Shown piece by piece: positions 1 through 7,539 of a DNA stretch of 16,731 bases (position 1 is its first letter; every line of letters starts with the position of its first letter). The position numbers and the translations under genes were made by a program. Under the pieces are notes generated by a model, which was not told the origin of the DNA, did no database searches, and saw only the letters and a program-made list of their open reading frames with translations. The stretch spans positions 1-16,731 of the forward strand of contig JAJXZA010000374.1 in NCBI GenBank assembly GCA_021780285.1, written 5' to 3'. This DNA is from Planctomycetota bacterium (GTDB lineage Bacteria; Planctomycetota; Phycisphaerae; WQYP01).

Positions 1-387
1 TGCGATGACATCGTCAGCCTCGTAACCGGGGGCGAGGAGAATTTTAATATCCAGCAGCTCCACCATCTGTCGAATGCGGGAAATTTGTGGGGGCATATCG
101 TCCGGCATGGCTTTGCGCTGGGCTTTATATTGCGGGTCGAGCTGGTCTCGATTGGAACTGCCGGCATCCATCGCCAGGGCAATGTACCGCGGGTTGCGGG
201 TATCGAGCAGTTTGAGCAGCATGTTGGCAAAGCCAAAAGTGGCATTGGTGGGTTCTCCGCTCGGGCTGCTAAGGCCGGAGAGCGCATAGTAGGCCCGGTA
301 TATCTGGGCGTGGCCATCAATGATGTAAAAGTCCTGCATCATGCGTGTGTTTATAACATTGCGCGGAATTTGTGCCAGTGCATTCAT
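1..387 (-). CDS. polA: DNA polymerase I-type 5'-3' exonuclease domain, partial (N-terminus)
   Basis: The open frame reads in from the left edge on the minus strand; 129 codons are visible and the C-terminus lies outside the window. After a short lead it reads FYIIDGHAQIYRAYYAL, then SGEPTNATFGFANML, AMDAG, a DPQYKAQRKAMPDD segment and GYEADDVIA at the edge. These match the start of the PolA 5'-nuclease domain, with the metal-binding acids at IIDG, AMDAG and EADD. The domain removes RNA primers and flaps during lagging-strand synthesis and excision repair, in the cytoplasm. Whether polymerase domains follow cannot be seen, so a stand-alone 5'-nuclease is also possible. The start is uncertain: Met at 387 gives about 17 extra residues, while the tandem ATGATG at 342/339 places IIDG near the usual position. 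No candidate has a good ribosome site. It lies 57 bp after the RibBA-like gene on the same strand and is probably cotranscribed with it. Confidence 0.9.
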   Translation of the reverse strand, partial: MNALAQIPRNVINTRMMQDFYIIDGHAQIYRAYYALSGLSSPSGEPTNATFGFANMLLKLLDTRNPRYIALAMDAGSSNRDQLDPQYKAQRKAMPDDMPPQISRIRQMVELLDIKILLAPGYEADDVIA

Positions 388-444
388 GTCGCTTGTTGAA
401 CTCTCTGGCGGGCAGCGGTGAAGTTGAGGCTTGGTGGTGCACGC

Positions 445-1608
445 TCACGGCTTGGCGATGGGAGTTTGCTCGACAACCGACAGGCCAAAGCCTTCCAGAC
501 TGTGGAGTTTTTTAGGGCGGTTGGTAATGATGCGAAGCTTGGTAAGGCCAAGGTCGCGGATAATTTGTGCGCCAATGCCAAAGTCGCGCCGGTTCATGGC
601 GGTATGTTTGAGGCTTGGCTGCGGCGGGGCCGTCAGCAGTTTGCGATATTCGTGCAGCCGGGCCAACAATGCCAGGCCGCGCGATTCCTGACGAAGGTAA
701 ATCAGCGCTCCCTGGCCGGCGCTGCGAATCATGCGCAGCGACGCGGCAACTTCGCCCGCGTGCCCGGTCGCGCCGGCTCCAAACACGTCATCGAGAAGAT
801 TTTCAGAATGGACACGCACCATCACCGGTTCGTCATGCCGACGGGCCGTAGTGCCGGCGGCGTCATAGTCCCCTATGCCGCCATAGCACAGGGCCAGGTG
901 AATGAGCGGATCGTTTACCGTTTCGTAAACGTGCAGGGTAAACGGGCCGAAGGCGGTTTCCAACGGCATAGATTCGATGCGTTTAACGAGCGTTTCGCTG
1001 CGCAGGCGATACTGAATAATATCAGCCGTGCTGCACATGAGAAGATTGTGCTTGCGGCAGAACTCTTCAAGCTGCGGCAAACGCGCCATGGAGCCGGATT
1101 CAGTCATGATTTCGATGATGGCGGCAGCAGGAACGCAGCCGGCGAGTTTCATAAGGTCTACCGAGCCTTCGGTTTGTCCGGCGCGTTCGAGAACGCCGCC
1201 GGGGCGTGCTCGTAGAGGGTTTATATGGCCTGGTCGGCATAAGTCGTCGGGCGTGCTGGCTTTGTTGATGAGCGTCTGAATGGTTTTGGCCCGTTCGTTG
1301 GCCGATACGCCGGTGGTAATGCCCAAGCGGGGGTGGGCGTCTACGCTTACGGTAAAGGCGGTACCGAGAGGAGCGGTATTGTAAGCTGCCTGGGGATACA
1401 GCCCCAGGCGTTCGCAATCCTGCGGTGTCATGGCTACGCACAGCACGCCGCGGGCTTCGCGAAGCATGAAGTTGACAATTTCAGGCGTAACAAATTGAGC
1501 CGCGCAAACCAGATCGCCTTCGTTTTCGCGGTCCTCATCGTCCACCAAAACAATCATCTGGCCGTTGCGCAGCACTTCGGTGACTTGGTCAATAGACGCA
1601 AACGGCAT
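445..1608 (-). CDS. ribBA: RibBA-like bifunctional riboflavin protein with altered metal sites (RibBX-type)
   Basis: This 387-residue protein has an N-terminal 3,4-dihydroxy-2-butanone-4-phosphate synthase domain (about 1-200) and a C-terminal GTP cyclohydrolase II-like domain (about 205-387). Normally these make the two precursors of riboflavin, from ribulose-5-phosphate and from GTP. The first domain keeps DDEDRENEGD (metal Glu28), the Cys in RGVLCVAM and RPGHINPLRA. However, the usual GGHTEA metal His is Gln145 (RAGQTEG). In the second domain the three zinc cysteines of SEC...RCDC are Asn270, Thr281 and His283. The later part is kept in outline: YLRQESRG, FGIGAQIIRDLG, ITNRPKK, GFGL. By family logic GTP cyclohydrolase II activity is probably lost, as in proteins described as RibBX, and synthase activity needs testing. 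It starts 15 bp after the upstream small membrane protein gene ends and is followed by polA, so an operon is likely. Whether a canonical ribA exists elsewhere cannot be seen. Confidence 0.93.
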   Translation of the reverse strand: MPFASIDQVTEVLRNGQMIVLVDDEDRENEGDLVCAAQFVTPEIVNFMLREARGVLCVAMTPQDCERLGLYPQAAYNTAPLGTAFTVSVDAHPRLGITTGVSANERAKTIQTLINKASTPDDLCRPGHINPLRARPGGVLERAGQTEGSVDLMKLAGCVPAAAIIEIMTESGSMARLPQLEEFCRKHNLLMCSTADIIQYRLRSETLVKRIESMPLETAFGPFTLHVYETVNDPLIHLALCYGGIGDYDAAGTTARRHDEPVMVRVHSENLLDDVFGAGATGHAGEVAASLRMIRSAGQGALIYLRQESRGLALLARLHEYRKLLTAPPQPSLKHTAMNRRDFGIGAQIIRDLGLTKLRIITNRPKKLHSLEGFGLSVVEQTPIAKP

Positions 1609-1623
1609 GGTATTAAGTCTCGG

Positions 1624-2175
1624 CTACTTGGGGAGGCAGGCCCGCACATTGCCCGATGGGCATGGCTTTGGTTCCATAAGCTGGCGACCCTGCGCCGAGT
1701 TGGCCGACACCCATTTAGAGCCTGCATCGGGCGAGCGTACCAGCATGCCCTGCGCGAGAATAAACTCTTCCTGCATGGGGTTAATATTCGGACCGGCTGC
1801 GGGAGTCTGCCCCGATTGCATGGCTTTAACAGCCGCCTGAGCCTGCTGGGTGTATTTCATCAGGTAGGCGATGTATTTATTATCGCATGAGCCGCAGGCG
1901 TATAAAAAAGCCTTGACGAGCGTGGGTTTTCCGGTCGCTCCGGTGAGCGGGGGCGTATCCGAGGCCGATCGAACAACCAGCTTGTGGGTCGCCAGATCAT
2001 AAAAGTAAACGTTCATATTGAAGGTCGGTTTATGCGGGATGAGTTCTCGAACTACAAAGGCTATAGCAATGATCGCGATAACGGCCGCGAGGATGCTGAT
2101 AATGGAGGAGTTGCGGTTAATGGCTTCGCGAATGTTGTCCGGCCGTAAATATTCCTTCCAATTATAGGGCAGCAT
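1624..2175 (-). CDS. Small membrane-anchored protein with two Cys pairs, unknown function
   Basis: From the chosen start the protein has 183 residues. A short N-terminal segment (MLPYNWKEYLRPDNIREAI) is followed by one hydrophobic helix (SIISILAAVIAIIAIAFVV) and then a soluble domain, probably outside the membrane. That domain carries FLYACGSCDNKYIAYLMKYT and ends in CPSGNVRACLPK. The CxxC plus C-x7-C arrangement suggests a small zinc- or disulfide-stabilised fold. From memory, similar small proteins with a WVPANS-like segment (here KWVSANSAQG) are common and uncharacterised in Planctomycetota. Start choice: ATG at 2175 has GGGGG six bases upstream. The longer ATG at 2208 directly abuts a hairpin and lacks a ribosome site. 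It is the first gene of the probable operon with the RibBA-like gene, 15 bp away. The function is not known. Confidence 0.75.
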   Translation of the reverse strand: MLPYNWKEYLRPDNIREAINRNSSIISILAAVIAIIAIAFVVRELIPHKPTFNMNVYFYDLATHKLVVRSASDTPPLTGATGKPTLVKAFLYACGSCDNKYIAYLMKYTQQAQAAVKAMQSGQTPAAGPNINPMQEEFILAQGMLVRSPDAGSKWVSANSAQGRQLMEPKPCPSGNVRACLPK

Positions 2176-2208
2176 ACAAAACCCCCAAAAAAGCTTTTCA
2201 AATCGCAT

Positions 2209-2260
2209 TGCAGGGCGGCAACCGCCTGCAGATTTTACGCCATTGCCTCAAACCGAGGCA
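2209..2260 (-). promoter_or_regulatory. Two hairpins in the leader of the small membrane protein-ribBA operon
   Basis: Two compact inverted repeats lie just upstream of the first gene. TGCAGG(G)CGG-CAA-CCGCCTGCA at 2209-2230 has one bulged base, and TGCCTC-AAACC-GAGGCA at 2244-2260 is a perfect 6 bp stem. On the minus-strand transcript both would fold in the 5' leader. No FMN-riboswitch consensus is recognisable by eye. A regulatory role is inference only. Confidence 0.35.
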
Positions 2261-2318
2261 GCCCGGAACGACCAACCCCAACCCTGAGAGTCCACCGACC
2301 CCGTTACTTGACGATTTA

Positions 2319-2346
2319 ACTTTATCAGGTTTACGACGGATTACAA
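2319..2346 (-). promoter_or_regulatory. Candidate promoter for the small membrane protein-ribBA-polA operon
   Basis: On the minus strand TTGTAA (2341-2346) and TAAAGT (2319-2324) are separated by 16 bp. Each matches sigma70-type consensus at four of six positions. It lies just beyond the comB stop and about 140 bp upstream of the first start codon. This is a weak call by eye. Confidence 0.3.
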
Positions 2347-2349
2347 GCG

Positions 2350-3090
2350 TCACATAATGCGCCATGGCGTCGCCTCCAATGAATTAAGGTTGACGCTCAC
2401 GGCCATCGGGAAGCGATCCAGCGCGGCGCAAAAGTCTATATCAGCTTCAAGATCGGCATTGATAAGATTGATGCCGCCCTGTCCTAACCGAAGAGCCGGG
2501 GCGAGTCGCGACCGAACGCTCGCAAAGGTTTGATACGCAATCCAGGCCGTATCGGTGAATTCCAGGTCGGGCCGCATGGTGCCGGCGAGAACCTGCCAGA
2601 GTATGGCGCCGGCTCCAATCACATCTTCAATGGCCGTGCGGCCATCGGTGCCGGCACATAGCAACAGCGTCGGGCCTCGATGTAATTCAGTAACCAATGC
2701 TTCAGCCGTGGCGCTGGCATTAAGCAATGAGCCGACAAACATGCGTCGCGCCGTTCTCGCGGCCACAGCCGCGCGCGTACCGTTGGTTGTGCTTAAATAA
2801 ATGGCGGCCTCATTGACGATGTCCTGGGAATATTCCGCGGGAGAATTGCCCAGGTCAAAGCCTGGCATTTTACGACATCCGCGCTCGCCGGCGGCGATGA
2901 CCGACTTGTCTGCTGGGGTTTTGGCCTTGAGAACCTCATCCGGGCTGTCAAACAGCCGCACTGATGCCGCGCCGCTGGCCAAAGCGGTTACGGTGGTGCT
3001 TGTAGCCCGTAAAATATCCAGAACAACGACCTGCGCCTGCGGCAAAGCTTCGCGCGGTAAAAACTCAGGGAGCAAGACAACGTCAATCAC
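2350..3090 (-). CDS. comB: 2-phosphosulfolactate phosphatase (ComB family)
   Basis: The 246-residue protein is about the usual family length. It shows the ComB signatures in order: VVVLDILRATSTTVTALASG (21-40), GERGCRKMPGFDLGNSPAEY, LSTTNGTRAA, LLCAGTDGRTAIEDVIGAGA. ComB is a Mg-dependent cytoplasmic phosphatase that converts 2-phosphosulfolactate to sulfolactate. The reaction is known from coenzyme M synthesis in methanogens, but homologues are widespread in bacteria with no known coenzyme M, so the physiological role here is open. The start is GTG at 3090, with AAGGA ten bases upstream. The frame stays open much further upstream, but the homology begins at VIDVVLLPEF and the extension would overlap the start of the divergent gene. 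No companion comA- or comC-like gene is visible. It diverges from the FUSC gene with 169 bp between starts. Confidence 0.9.
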   Translation of the reverse strand: MIDVVLLPEFLPREALPQAQVVVLDILRATSTTVTALASGAASVRLFDSPDEVLKAKTPADKSVIAAGERGCRKMPGFDLGNSPAEYSQDIVNEAAIYLSTTNGTRAAVAARTARRMFVGSLLNASATAEALVTELHRGPTLLLCAGTDGRTAIEDVIGAGAILWQVLAGTMRPDLEFTDTAWIAYQTFASVRSRLAPALRLGQGGINLINADLEADIDFCAALDRFPMAVSVNLNSLEATPWRIM

Positions 3091-3178
3091 AGCCGGAAAT
3101 TCCTTACAAATGATGTTAAGGGCAGGACCTGCCTGCCGCCTGTGGAATGTAGCCGACAAAGCCAACCGATTCCACTGT

Positions 3179-3186
3179 AGTATACT
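3179..3186. promoter_or_regulatory. Palindromic AGTATACT, candidate shared -10 for divergent comB and FUSC genes
   Basis: The self-complementary octamer gives TATACT (five of six matches to TATAAT) on both strands: 3181-3186 on plus and 3179-3184 on minus. It sits in the 169 bp gap between the two start codons, giving leaders of roughly 65-85 bases. No convincing -35 is seen at 16-18 bp on either side, so the call is weak. Confidence 0.3.
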
Positions 3187-3259
3187 GCCTGTTTTCGTTA
3201 TCGGGGCGGCCGGGCGAGCCGACGTTGCCCGTGGGTCAGGATGATTTTGGGATGGCAAA

Positions 3260-5521
3260 GTGACCGCAGCACACGATGTGACAGCAACACAAACCCACGC
3301 CATGCGACATGACGCCCGGCGGCGATTTTGGCGTTTGGTGTTGCGATTGGAGTACGACAAAATTCGTCCGCCCATGGCGCTTCGCAATGCTGTTGGAATG
3401 ATGGTTCCGCTGGTATTGGGCCTGCTCTTCGGACACCTTAACATCGGGCTTGTCGCGTGCCTTGGCGCGTTTAACGTGAGTTTTTCTGATGGCGGCGATC
3501 CATACCCGCAGCGTGCCAAACGCATGTTGCTGGCCTGCGCTCTTGTCGCCGCCGCTGTGGTTACGGGCGCGGCGTCCGGCAATGATACCGCGCTGCGATT
3601 GGTGTGGGTGGCCGCCTGGGCGTTTGCCGCCGGGCTTGGGGTATCGTTGGGCACGGCGGCCGCAGACTTGGGCTTAATCAGTACGGTGACGCTGATTGTT
3701 TTTACCAACCGGGCGATGCCCCTCAACATGGCTTTGGCATCGGGCGGCATAGCCCTTCTGGGCGGCCTGATGCAGACTGCTCTGTCGCTTTTTCTATGGC
3801 CCTTTGCTCGTTATGGTCCTGAACGCAAAGTTCTTGCCAGTCTGTACCGCGACTTGGCGAATATGGCCGGCAGCCCGCAGGCCAAAAATGAAGGCTTGCC
3901 GCTCACAAGTTCAACGTTGCTGGCCCATGGCTCGCTGGCATCTCTGGATCGCGACCATTCCATAGAGGCGGAGCGCTATCGCTCGTTGCTCAACCAGGCG
4001 GAGCGCATTCGTCTAACCCTGTTTGCATTGCGGCGATCGCATCCGTCTGCCGGCGATCTATCGGGCGTGCCGAAGGCCAAAACATTGATTGATACAGAAT
4101 TGCTCGCAAGAGATGTGTTGACGCAAGTTGCCGATATGCTCGATTCAGGAGCGCTCGCGGACGCCGCAGTCAACCAAGCTCGGCTTGCAGACCGCATGTT
4201 GGCATTGGATATGCCGGCTCAGAATGACCTCGATAAACCGCGTTCCGCTAAAGCTGACAACGACGACAATAAAATGAATCCGGCTGCACCATCGCTGCCT
4301 GGTGCAGGTATGTCGTACGCAGCGGTGTCGGGCTCGCTTCTGATGGCCTTAACCGGGCAGTTGCGGGCCTCGCTGGACCTTGCACAGCGTGCTGTAATTG
4401 TAGATCGGGCCGCAGAGGTCATTCGGCAGCCGGCGCCGCGCGAGCTGATGGCGCAGGCATGGGGTCAGATTTTACTGGCTAATATGACGTTGCGTTCCAG
4501 CGCGCTGCGCCATGGTCTTAGGCTGGCGGTCTGTACTTTCGTGGGTCAGGTAATTGGCGTTGTGTTTAAACTGCCTAACGCCTACTGGATACCCATGACA
4601 ATTGTTCTTGTACTCAAGCCCGATTTCAGCGGCACCTTCAGCCGTGGTTTGCTGCGTCTCGGTGGGACGCTCATAGGCTTGGGCGTGGCGACGGTGCTGT
4701 TTCATCTGTTGCCCGATTCTGTCTGGCCGGTGGTGGCAATGATCGCGCTGTTAGGATTTGCCGTGCGTTGTTGGGGGCCGGCCAATTACGGTATTTTTGC
4801 TGTTTTGGTTACGGCGTTTGTTGTATGTCTGCTGGCGCTGGTCGGCTCGCAACCTAAAATGGTGATAGCCATTCGCGGCATAGATACCGCCATCGGCGGC
4901 GTTGTTGGCCTGCTGGCTTTTGCAGCCTGGCCCACACTCGAGGCGTCGCAGGTTATGTACCGGTTTGCCGAGTTATTGGATGCCTACGGCAATTACTTTG
5001 AACTGCTTAATGCCGGGATTAAACAGCCGGCCTCACTTCTGCCCAAAAAGGCGATGGAAATAAAACTTCAGGCACGCCTTGCACGATCTAACCTGGAGGC
5101 CTCTATTGATCGAATACGTTCGGAGCCGTTTCTGCAACCGGAGCATCTTTCGCTGCTCGGCGGCATGCTCGCAAGTTCGCACCGGCTCGTGCGCGCGTTT
5201 ATGGCGATCGAGGGGTATATTGCAGCATCGGCCGAGCCTCTTGCGGCGTATATGCCGCTGAATAAACTGGCACAGGGTGTGACGGACTCGGTCGCGGCAA
5301 TGGCCGAGGTGCTTCGGTCGAAGCCGGGGGCGGTCGCGATGTTTTTGGGCCGGCCGCCCTGGGATCTGCGGGGAGAATTTGTAGCTTTGGCTCGCCAAAT
5401 GCGGGCCGCCAAACCGCAGCTCGACGCCCGAGAGCGGTCGTTGCTTTTGGAACTCGACCGCGTCGTTAACAGTGCCAATACGCTGCGCGAGCAGGTGGAG
5501 CGATGGTGCTTGGCCGGCTAG
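3260..5521 (+). CDS. FUSC-family (YccS/AaeB-like) inner-membrane protein
   Basis: The 753-residue protein has the repeated FUSC layout. A first membrane block of about six helices (roughly 40-182) is followed by a mainly polar, helical cytoplasmic region (about 185-400), a second membrane block (about 412-560) and a soluble helical tail to 753. The second block contains YWIPMTIVLVLKPDFSGTFS followed by RGLLRLGGTLIG, the typical FUSC signature. Relatives include the AaeB aromatic acid efflux pump, YccS and plant malate channels, so export of organic anions is plausible, but the substrate cannot be told. The start is GTG at 3260, with a GGGATGG purine run eight or so bases upstream. ATG at 3302 is an alternative without a ribosome site. 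The TAG stop lies inside the CTAG target site of the repeat element that follows immediately. Confidence 0.88.
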   Translation: MTAAHDVTATQTHAMRHDARRRFWRLVLRLEYDKIRPPMALRNAVGMMVPLVLGLLFGHLNIGLVACLGAFNVSFSDGGDPYPQRAKRMLLACALVAAAVVTGAASGNDTALRLVWVAAWAFAAGLGVSLGTAAADLGLISTVTLIVFTNRAMPLNMALASGGIALLGGLMQTALSLFLWPFARYGPERKVLASLYRDLANMAGSPQAKNEGLPLTSSTLLAHGSLASLDRDHSIEAERYRSLLNQAERIRLTLFALRRSHPSAGDLSGVPKAKTLIDTELLARDVLTQVADMLDSGALADAAVNQARLADRMLALDMPAQNDLDKPRSAKADNDDNKMNPAAPSLPGAGMSYAAVSGSLLMALTGQLRASLDLAQRAVIVDRAAEVIRQPAPRELMAQAWGQILLANMTLRSSALRHGLRLAVCTFVGQVIGVVFKLPNAYWIPMTIVLVLKPDFSGTFSRGLLRLGGTLIGLGVATVLFHLLPDSVWPVVAMIALLGFAVRCWGPANYGIFAVLVTAFVVCLLALVGSQPKMVIAIRGIDTAIGGVVGLLAFAAWPTLEASQVMYRFAELLDAYGNYFELLNAGIKQPASLLPKKAMEIKLQARLARSNLEASIDRIRSEPFLQPEHLSLLGGMLASSHRLVRAFMAIEGYIAASAEPLAAYMPLNKLAQGVTDSVAAMAEVLRSKPGAVAMFLGRPPWDLRGEFVALARQMRAAKPQLDARERSLLLELDRVVNSANTLREQVERWCLAG

Positions 5522-5807
5522 GAGCCTGTCCGAGTAATGGCCGGGATTGCGATGGGTCTGAAATGCCCCGTATGCGCGGCGGAGGATCGAGCCGACTCTG
5601 AATAATGAGTCTGCGAGATCCGACAACAAAGCAGACGGGGTATTTCAGCCCCACCCCGCAGGGCGGCATGCTTTTTGGCCCCCCCTCTGCGGCGCGGCTC
5701 CTCGGAGTACCATCTGCGTCAGGTACGCCATTGTCGCCGCTACTTGAGGAGTGCCAAAAATTCCCGGCGCGCCGGGATCGCAACCCGGCGATTACTTGGA
5801 CAGGCTC
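5522..5807 (+). mobile_element. MITE-like element, copy 1 (286 bp, CTAG target duplication)
   Basis: The element begins GAGCCTGTCCGAGTAAT and ends in the complement of GAGCCTGTCCAAGTAAT. The terminal inverted repeats run about 31 bp with two mismatches and one gap. Perfect CTAG duplications flank it (5518-5521, 5808-5811). It has no credible gene. The left half is a nested hairpin: 5554-5571 pairs with 5635-5651 (one wobble), and GACTC/GAGTC (5594-5598, 5607-5611) forms the apex. The right half holds a perfect 16 bp palindrome TCCCGGCGCGCCGGGA at 5762-5777. A second copy lies inverted at 11815-12092. The ends and a YTAR-type 4 bp duplication resemble IS5-family elements, so mobilisation in trans by such a transposase is likely, but no transposase is in the window. 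Confidence 0.85.
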
Positions 5808-6023
5808 CTAGGCGAAGGGTAACACGGCGCCGGGCGATTTATCGCCAGTTCCGCGTTGAGAAGTCTTCAGCGGTGTTTGCCGGGAAGCCTCCAGCCGGAT
5901 ATGCAGGGTTGTTGCCAGCTTGGCACCGCTATGTTTATCGCACAATAGGCGAAAATATTGAGGATTGGCGGTAACTATATTTAAGCGTTGTCCTTGCACG
6001 CAAAGCTTTTGGAGATGTAGAAC

Positions 6024-7175
6024 ATGCCTCGTCGAAAAATGATTCAATTTCTCATGGCTGGTGTTTTAACCATTGGCTTGTACACATCGCTGCCGTCGGC
6101 ATCGGCTGCTGAAGTTGCCGGAGCAAGCGGTGGGGTTGCCGCTCCGGCGGCGTCGCCGCTTGCGGAGTTGGGGCGGCTGCTGCAAAAAGATTTTCATGCG
6201 CTGGACAAACTCATGCCGCGCGGAGACGAACTCGTAGACGCTCAAGCTCGCCAGCGCCTCGCACCCGAAGTTCTGCCGCTGCTGAAAGACATTGAATCGA
6301 AAATTAGTAAATTCATGCACACGGCCGCCGGGCTTACGCCGGATGATAAGTTGCAGGTGCAAGGCCTCCAGCAGCATTTTGCCGCCGTGATGGCGGTGCT
6401 GGGAGACGTTGGCGCACAGTCGCAGTTGAAGCAGGAAATTGCCTCGGGCGATCCAGCGGTGAAACTCGGAGCCCAATTGCAGATGCTGCAGGTGCGGTGG
6501 TGGCAAAGCGACAAAAACGCAGCGGTTCAAGGGCACATTCTCAATCGAATAGCGCTCCTGGCCAAGGCAAATCCCACCAACGATACAGTAACGATGATGC
6601 TTTTGGGCATGATAGAACTGGGGGCGGCTGATGTTGCGGTACGTGATCAGGCGCGGCAGATCATCATGGATGATCAGTCTGGTCCGCTGGCGCTGCAAGT
6701 CAAGTCAGATGTTGGCTATACACTTAAGCTGCATAAAAAGTTGCTTAACAAGTCGGTGGTCGTACATGGCGAGTTGCTGGGTGGAGGCAAATTTTCGACC
6801 GCGCAATGGAAGGGCAAAGTTATTGTTGTAGACTTTTGGGCGACCTGGTGCGGACCATGCCGTGCGAGTCTCCCCGGCCTGGAAAGACTTTATTCCAGGT
6901 ATCATGACCAAGGCCTGCGGGTAGTGGGCGTTTCCAATGATAATTCGGGTGCCGCGCTAAAGGCATTTTTAAAGGCCAATCCAAAAATGGCTTGGCCGCA
7001 GCTTTTTGATGCCAGCAATCCGGGTTGGAGTCTCATTAGCACGAGTTTTGGCTTGAACTCCATACCGACCCAGTTTGTTATTGACCGCCAAGGCATTTTA
7101 CGACACATTTCGGTGGGATTTGACCCCAATCATGGCATAAAGTCTACGGTTGTAAGGCTCTTGGAACAAAAATAA
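6024..7175 (+). CDS. Secreted TlpA-like thiol-disulfide oxidoreductase
   Basis: This 383-residue protein has an N-terminal signal peptide (MPRRKMIQFLMAGVLTIG, probably cleaved near ASA-AE). A helical domain of about 200 residues follows, then a C-terminal thioredoxin-like domain. That domain starts near GELLGGGKFSTAQWKGK and contains VVDFWATWCGPCRASLP (active site C276-G-P-C279) and the cis-proline loop SIPTQFVID (P348). It should act outside the cytoplasmic membrane, reducing or isomerising protein disulfides, as TlpA and ResA do. The helical N-terminal domain before a redoxin fold is a layout I associate with Planctomycetota; its role is unknown. GGAG lies nine bases before the ATG, which supports the start. 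The dsbD gene 0.9 kb downstream could supply reducing power. The 212 bp between the upstream repeat and this gene hold a small hairpin (GGCGA-TTTA-TCGCC, 5833-5846) and no clear promoter. Confidence 0.92.
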   Translation: MPRRKMIQFLMAGVLTIGLYTSLPSASAAEVAGASGGVAAPAASPLAELGRLLQKDFHALDKLMPRGDELVDAQARQRLAPEVLPLLKDIESKISKFMHTAAGLTPDDKLQVQGLQQHFAAVMAVLGDVGAQSQLKQEIASGDPAVKLGAQLQMLQVRWWQSDKNAAVQGHILNRIALLAKANPTNDTVTMMLLGMIELGAADVAVRDQARQIIMDDQSGPLALQVKSDVGYTLKLHKKLLNKSVVVHGELLGGGKFSTAQWKGKVIVVDFWATWCGPCRASLPGLERLYSRYHDQGLRVVGVSNDNSGAALKAFLKANPKMAWPQLFDASNPGWSLISTSFGLNSIPTQFVIDRQGILRHISVGFDPNHGIKSTVVRLLEQK

Positions 7176-7285
7176 TTCGGCCCGACTCCCTACAGAGTTT
7201 TTGGCCGATGGCAAAAGGCGGGCGGCAACTTCAGGTGTAAAAATGGGTTGCGGCGAATTGCGATTTTTCGACACCCTAAACTCGC

Positions 7286-7314
7286 TTGACAATTTGGATA
7301 AATTGGTATCTTAT
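7286..7314 (+). promoter_or_regulatory. Sigma70-type promoter upstream of the XRE regulator
   Basis: A perfect TTGACA (7286-7291) is followed after 17 bp by TCTTAT (7309-7314, four of six matches). Transcription would start near 7321 and leave a leader of about 220 bases before the XRE start codon. This is the best-looking promoter in the window. Confidence 0.6.
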
Positions 7315-7325
7315 TATGTAGAATT

Positions 7326-7474
7326 CGAAAGCGAATATCACCCGCTTTCGTGAGATAGGGAGATTTCCAAAGAAGCGATGCGAGAGCAATTTGCTTTGGC
7401 CTGTAGCCAAATGGTGGCTGAGGCCTTGTGAAGGGCGGACGGTGTTGAAACGTTTCAAATTGCACTGGCAGTGC
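7326..7474 (+). promoter_or_regulatory. Palindrome-rich 5' leader of the XRE regulator gene
   Basis: Four perfect inverted repeats sit between the promoter and the gene: CGAAAGCG-9-CGCTTTCG (7326-7350), TTTGGC-CTGTA-GCCAAA (7395-7411), the uninterrupted 14 bp palindrome TTGAAACGTTTCAA (7445-7458), and GCACTG-G-CAGTGC (7462-7474). The last two lie almost side by side and look like operator sites for a dimeric repressor. The first two are better suited to RNA hairpins. No known riboswitch class is recognised. Autoregulation by the downstream XRE protein is inference. Confidence 0.45.
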
Positions 7475-7539
7475 CGGTACATGCGGGGTGGACGTGGTGC
7501 TGTCGAGGCTGCTCAATCGCGGATTTTTTGGAGTCGGTT

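Noticed and set aside
418..1215. Long plus-strand open frame of 265 codons
   Set aside because: It lies antisense to the RibBA-like gene, whose motifs are unmistakable; the plus frame has no recognisable family.
2209..2349. FMN riboswitch upstream of the riboflavin operon
   Set aside because: The conserved core blocks of the FMN aptamer are not visible in this leader.
3091..3750. Upstream extension of the comB frame by 220 codons
   Set aside because: Homology starts at the GTG at 3090; the extension runs antisense through the first part of the FUSC gene.
5033..5629. Minus-strand frame of 198 codons sharing a peptide with the frame starting at 11985
   Set aside because: The shared peptide (MLSDLADSLFRVGS) comes only from translation of the two repeat copies; the rest is antisense to FUSC.
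7176..7215. Terminator after the TlpA-like gene (ACTC..GAGT then TTTTT)
   Set aside because: The stem has only four pairs, too weak to support a call.
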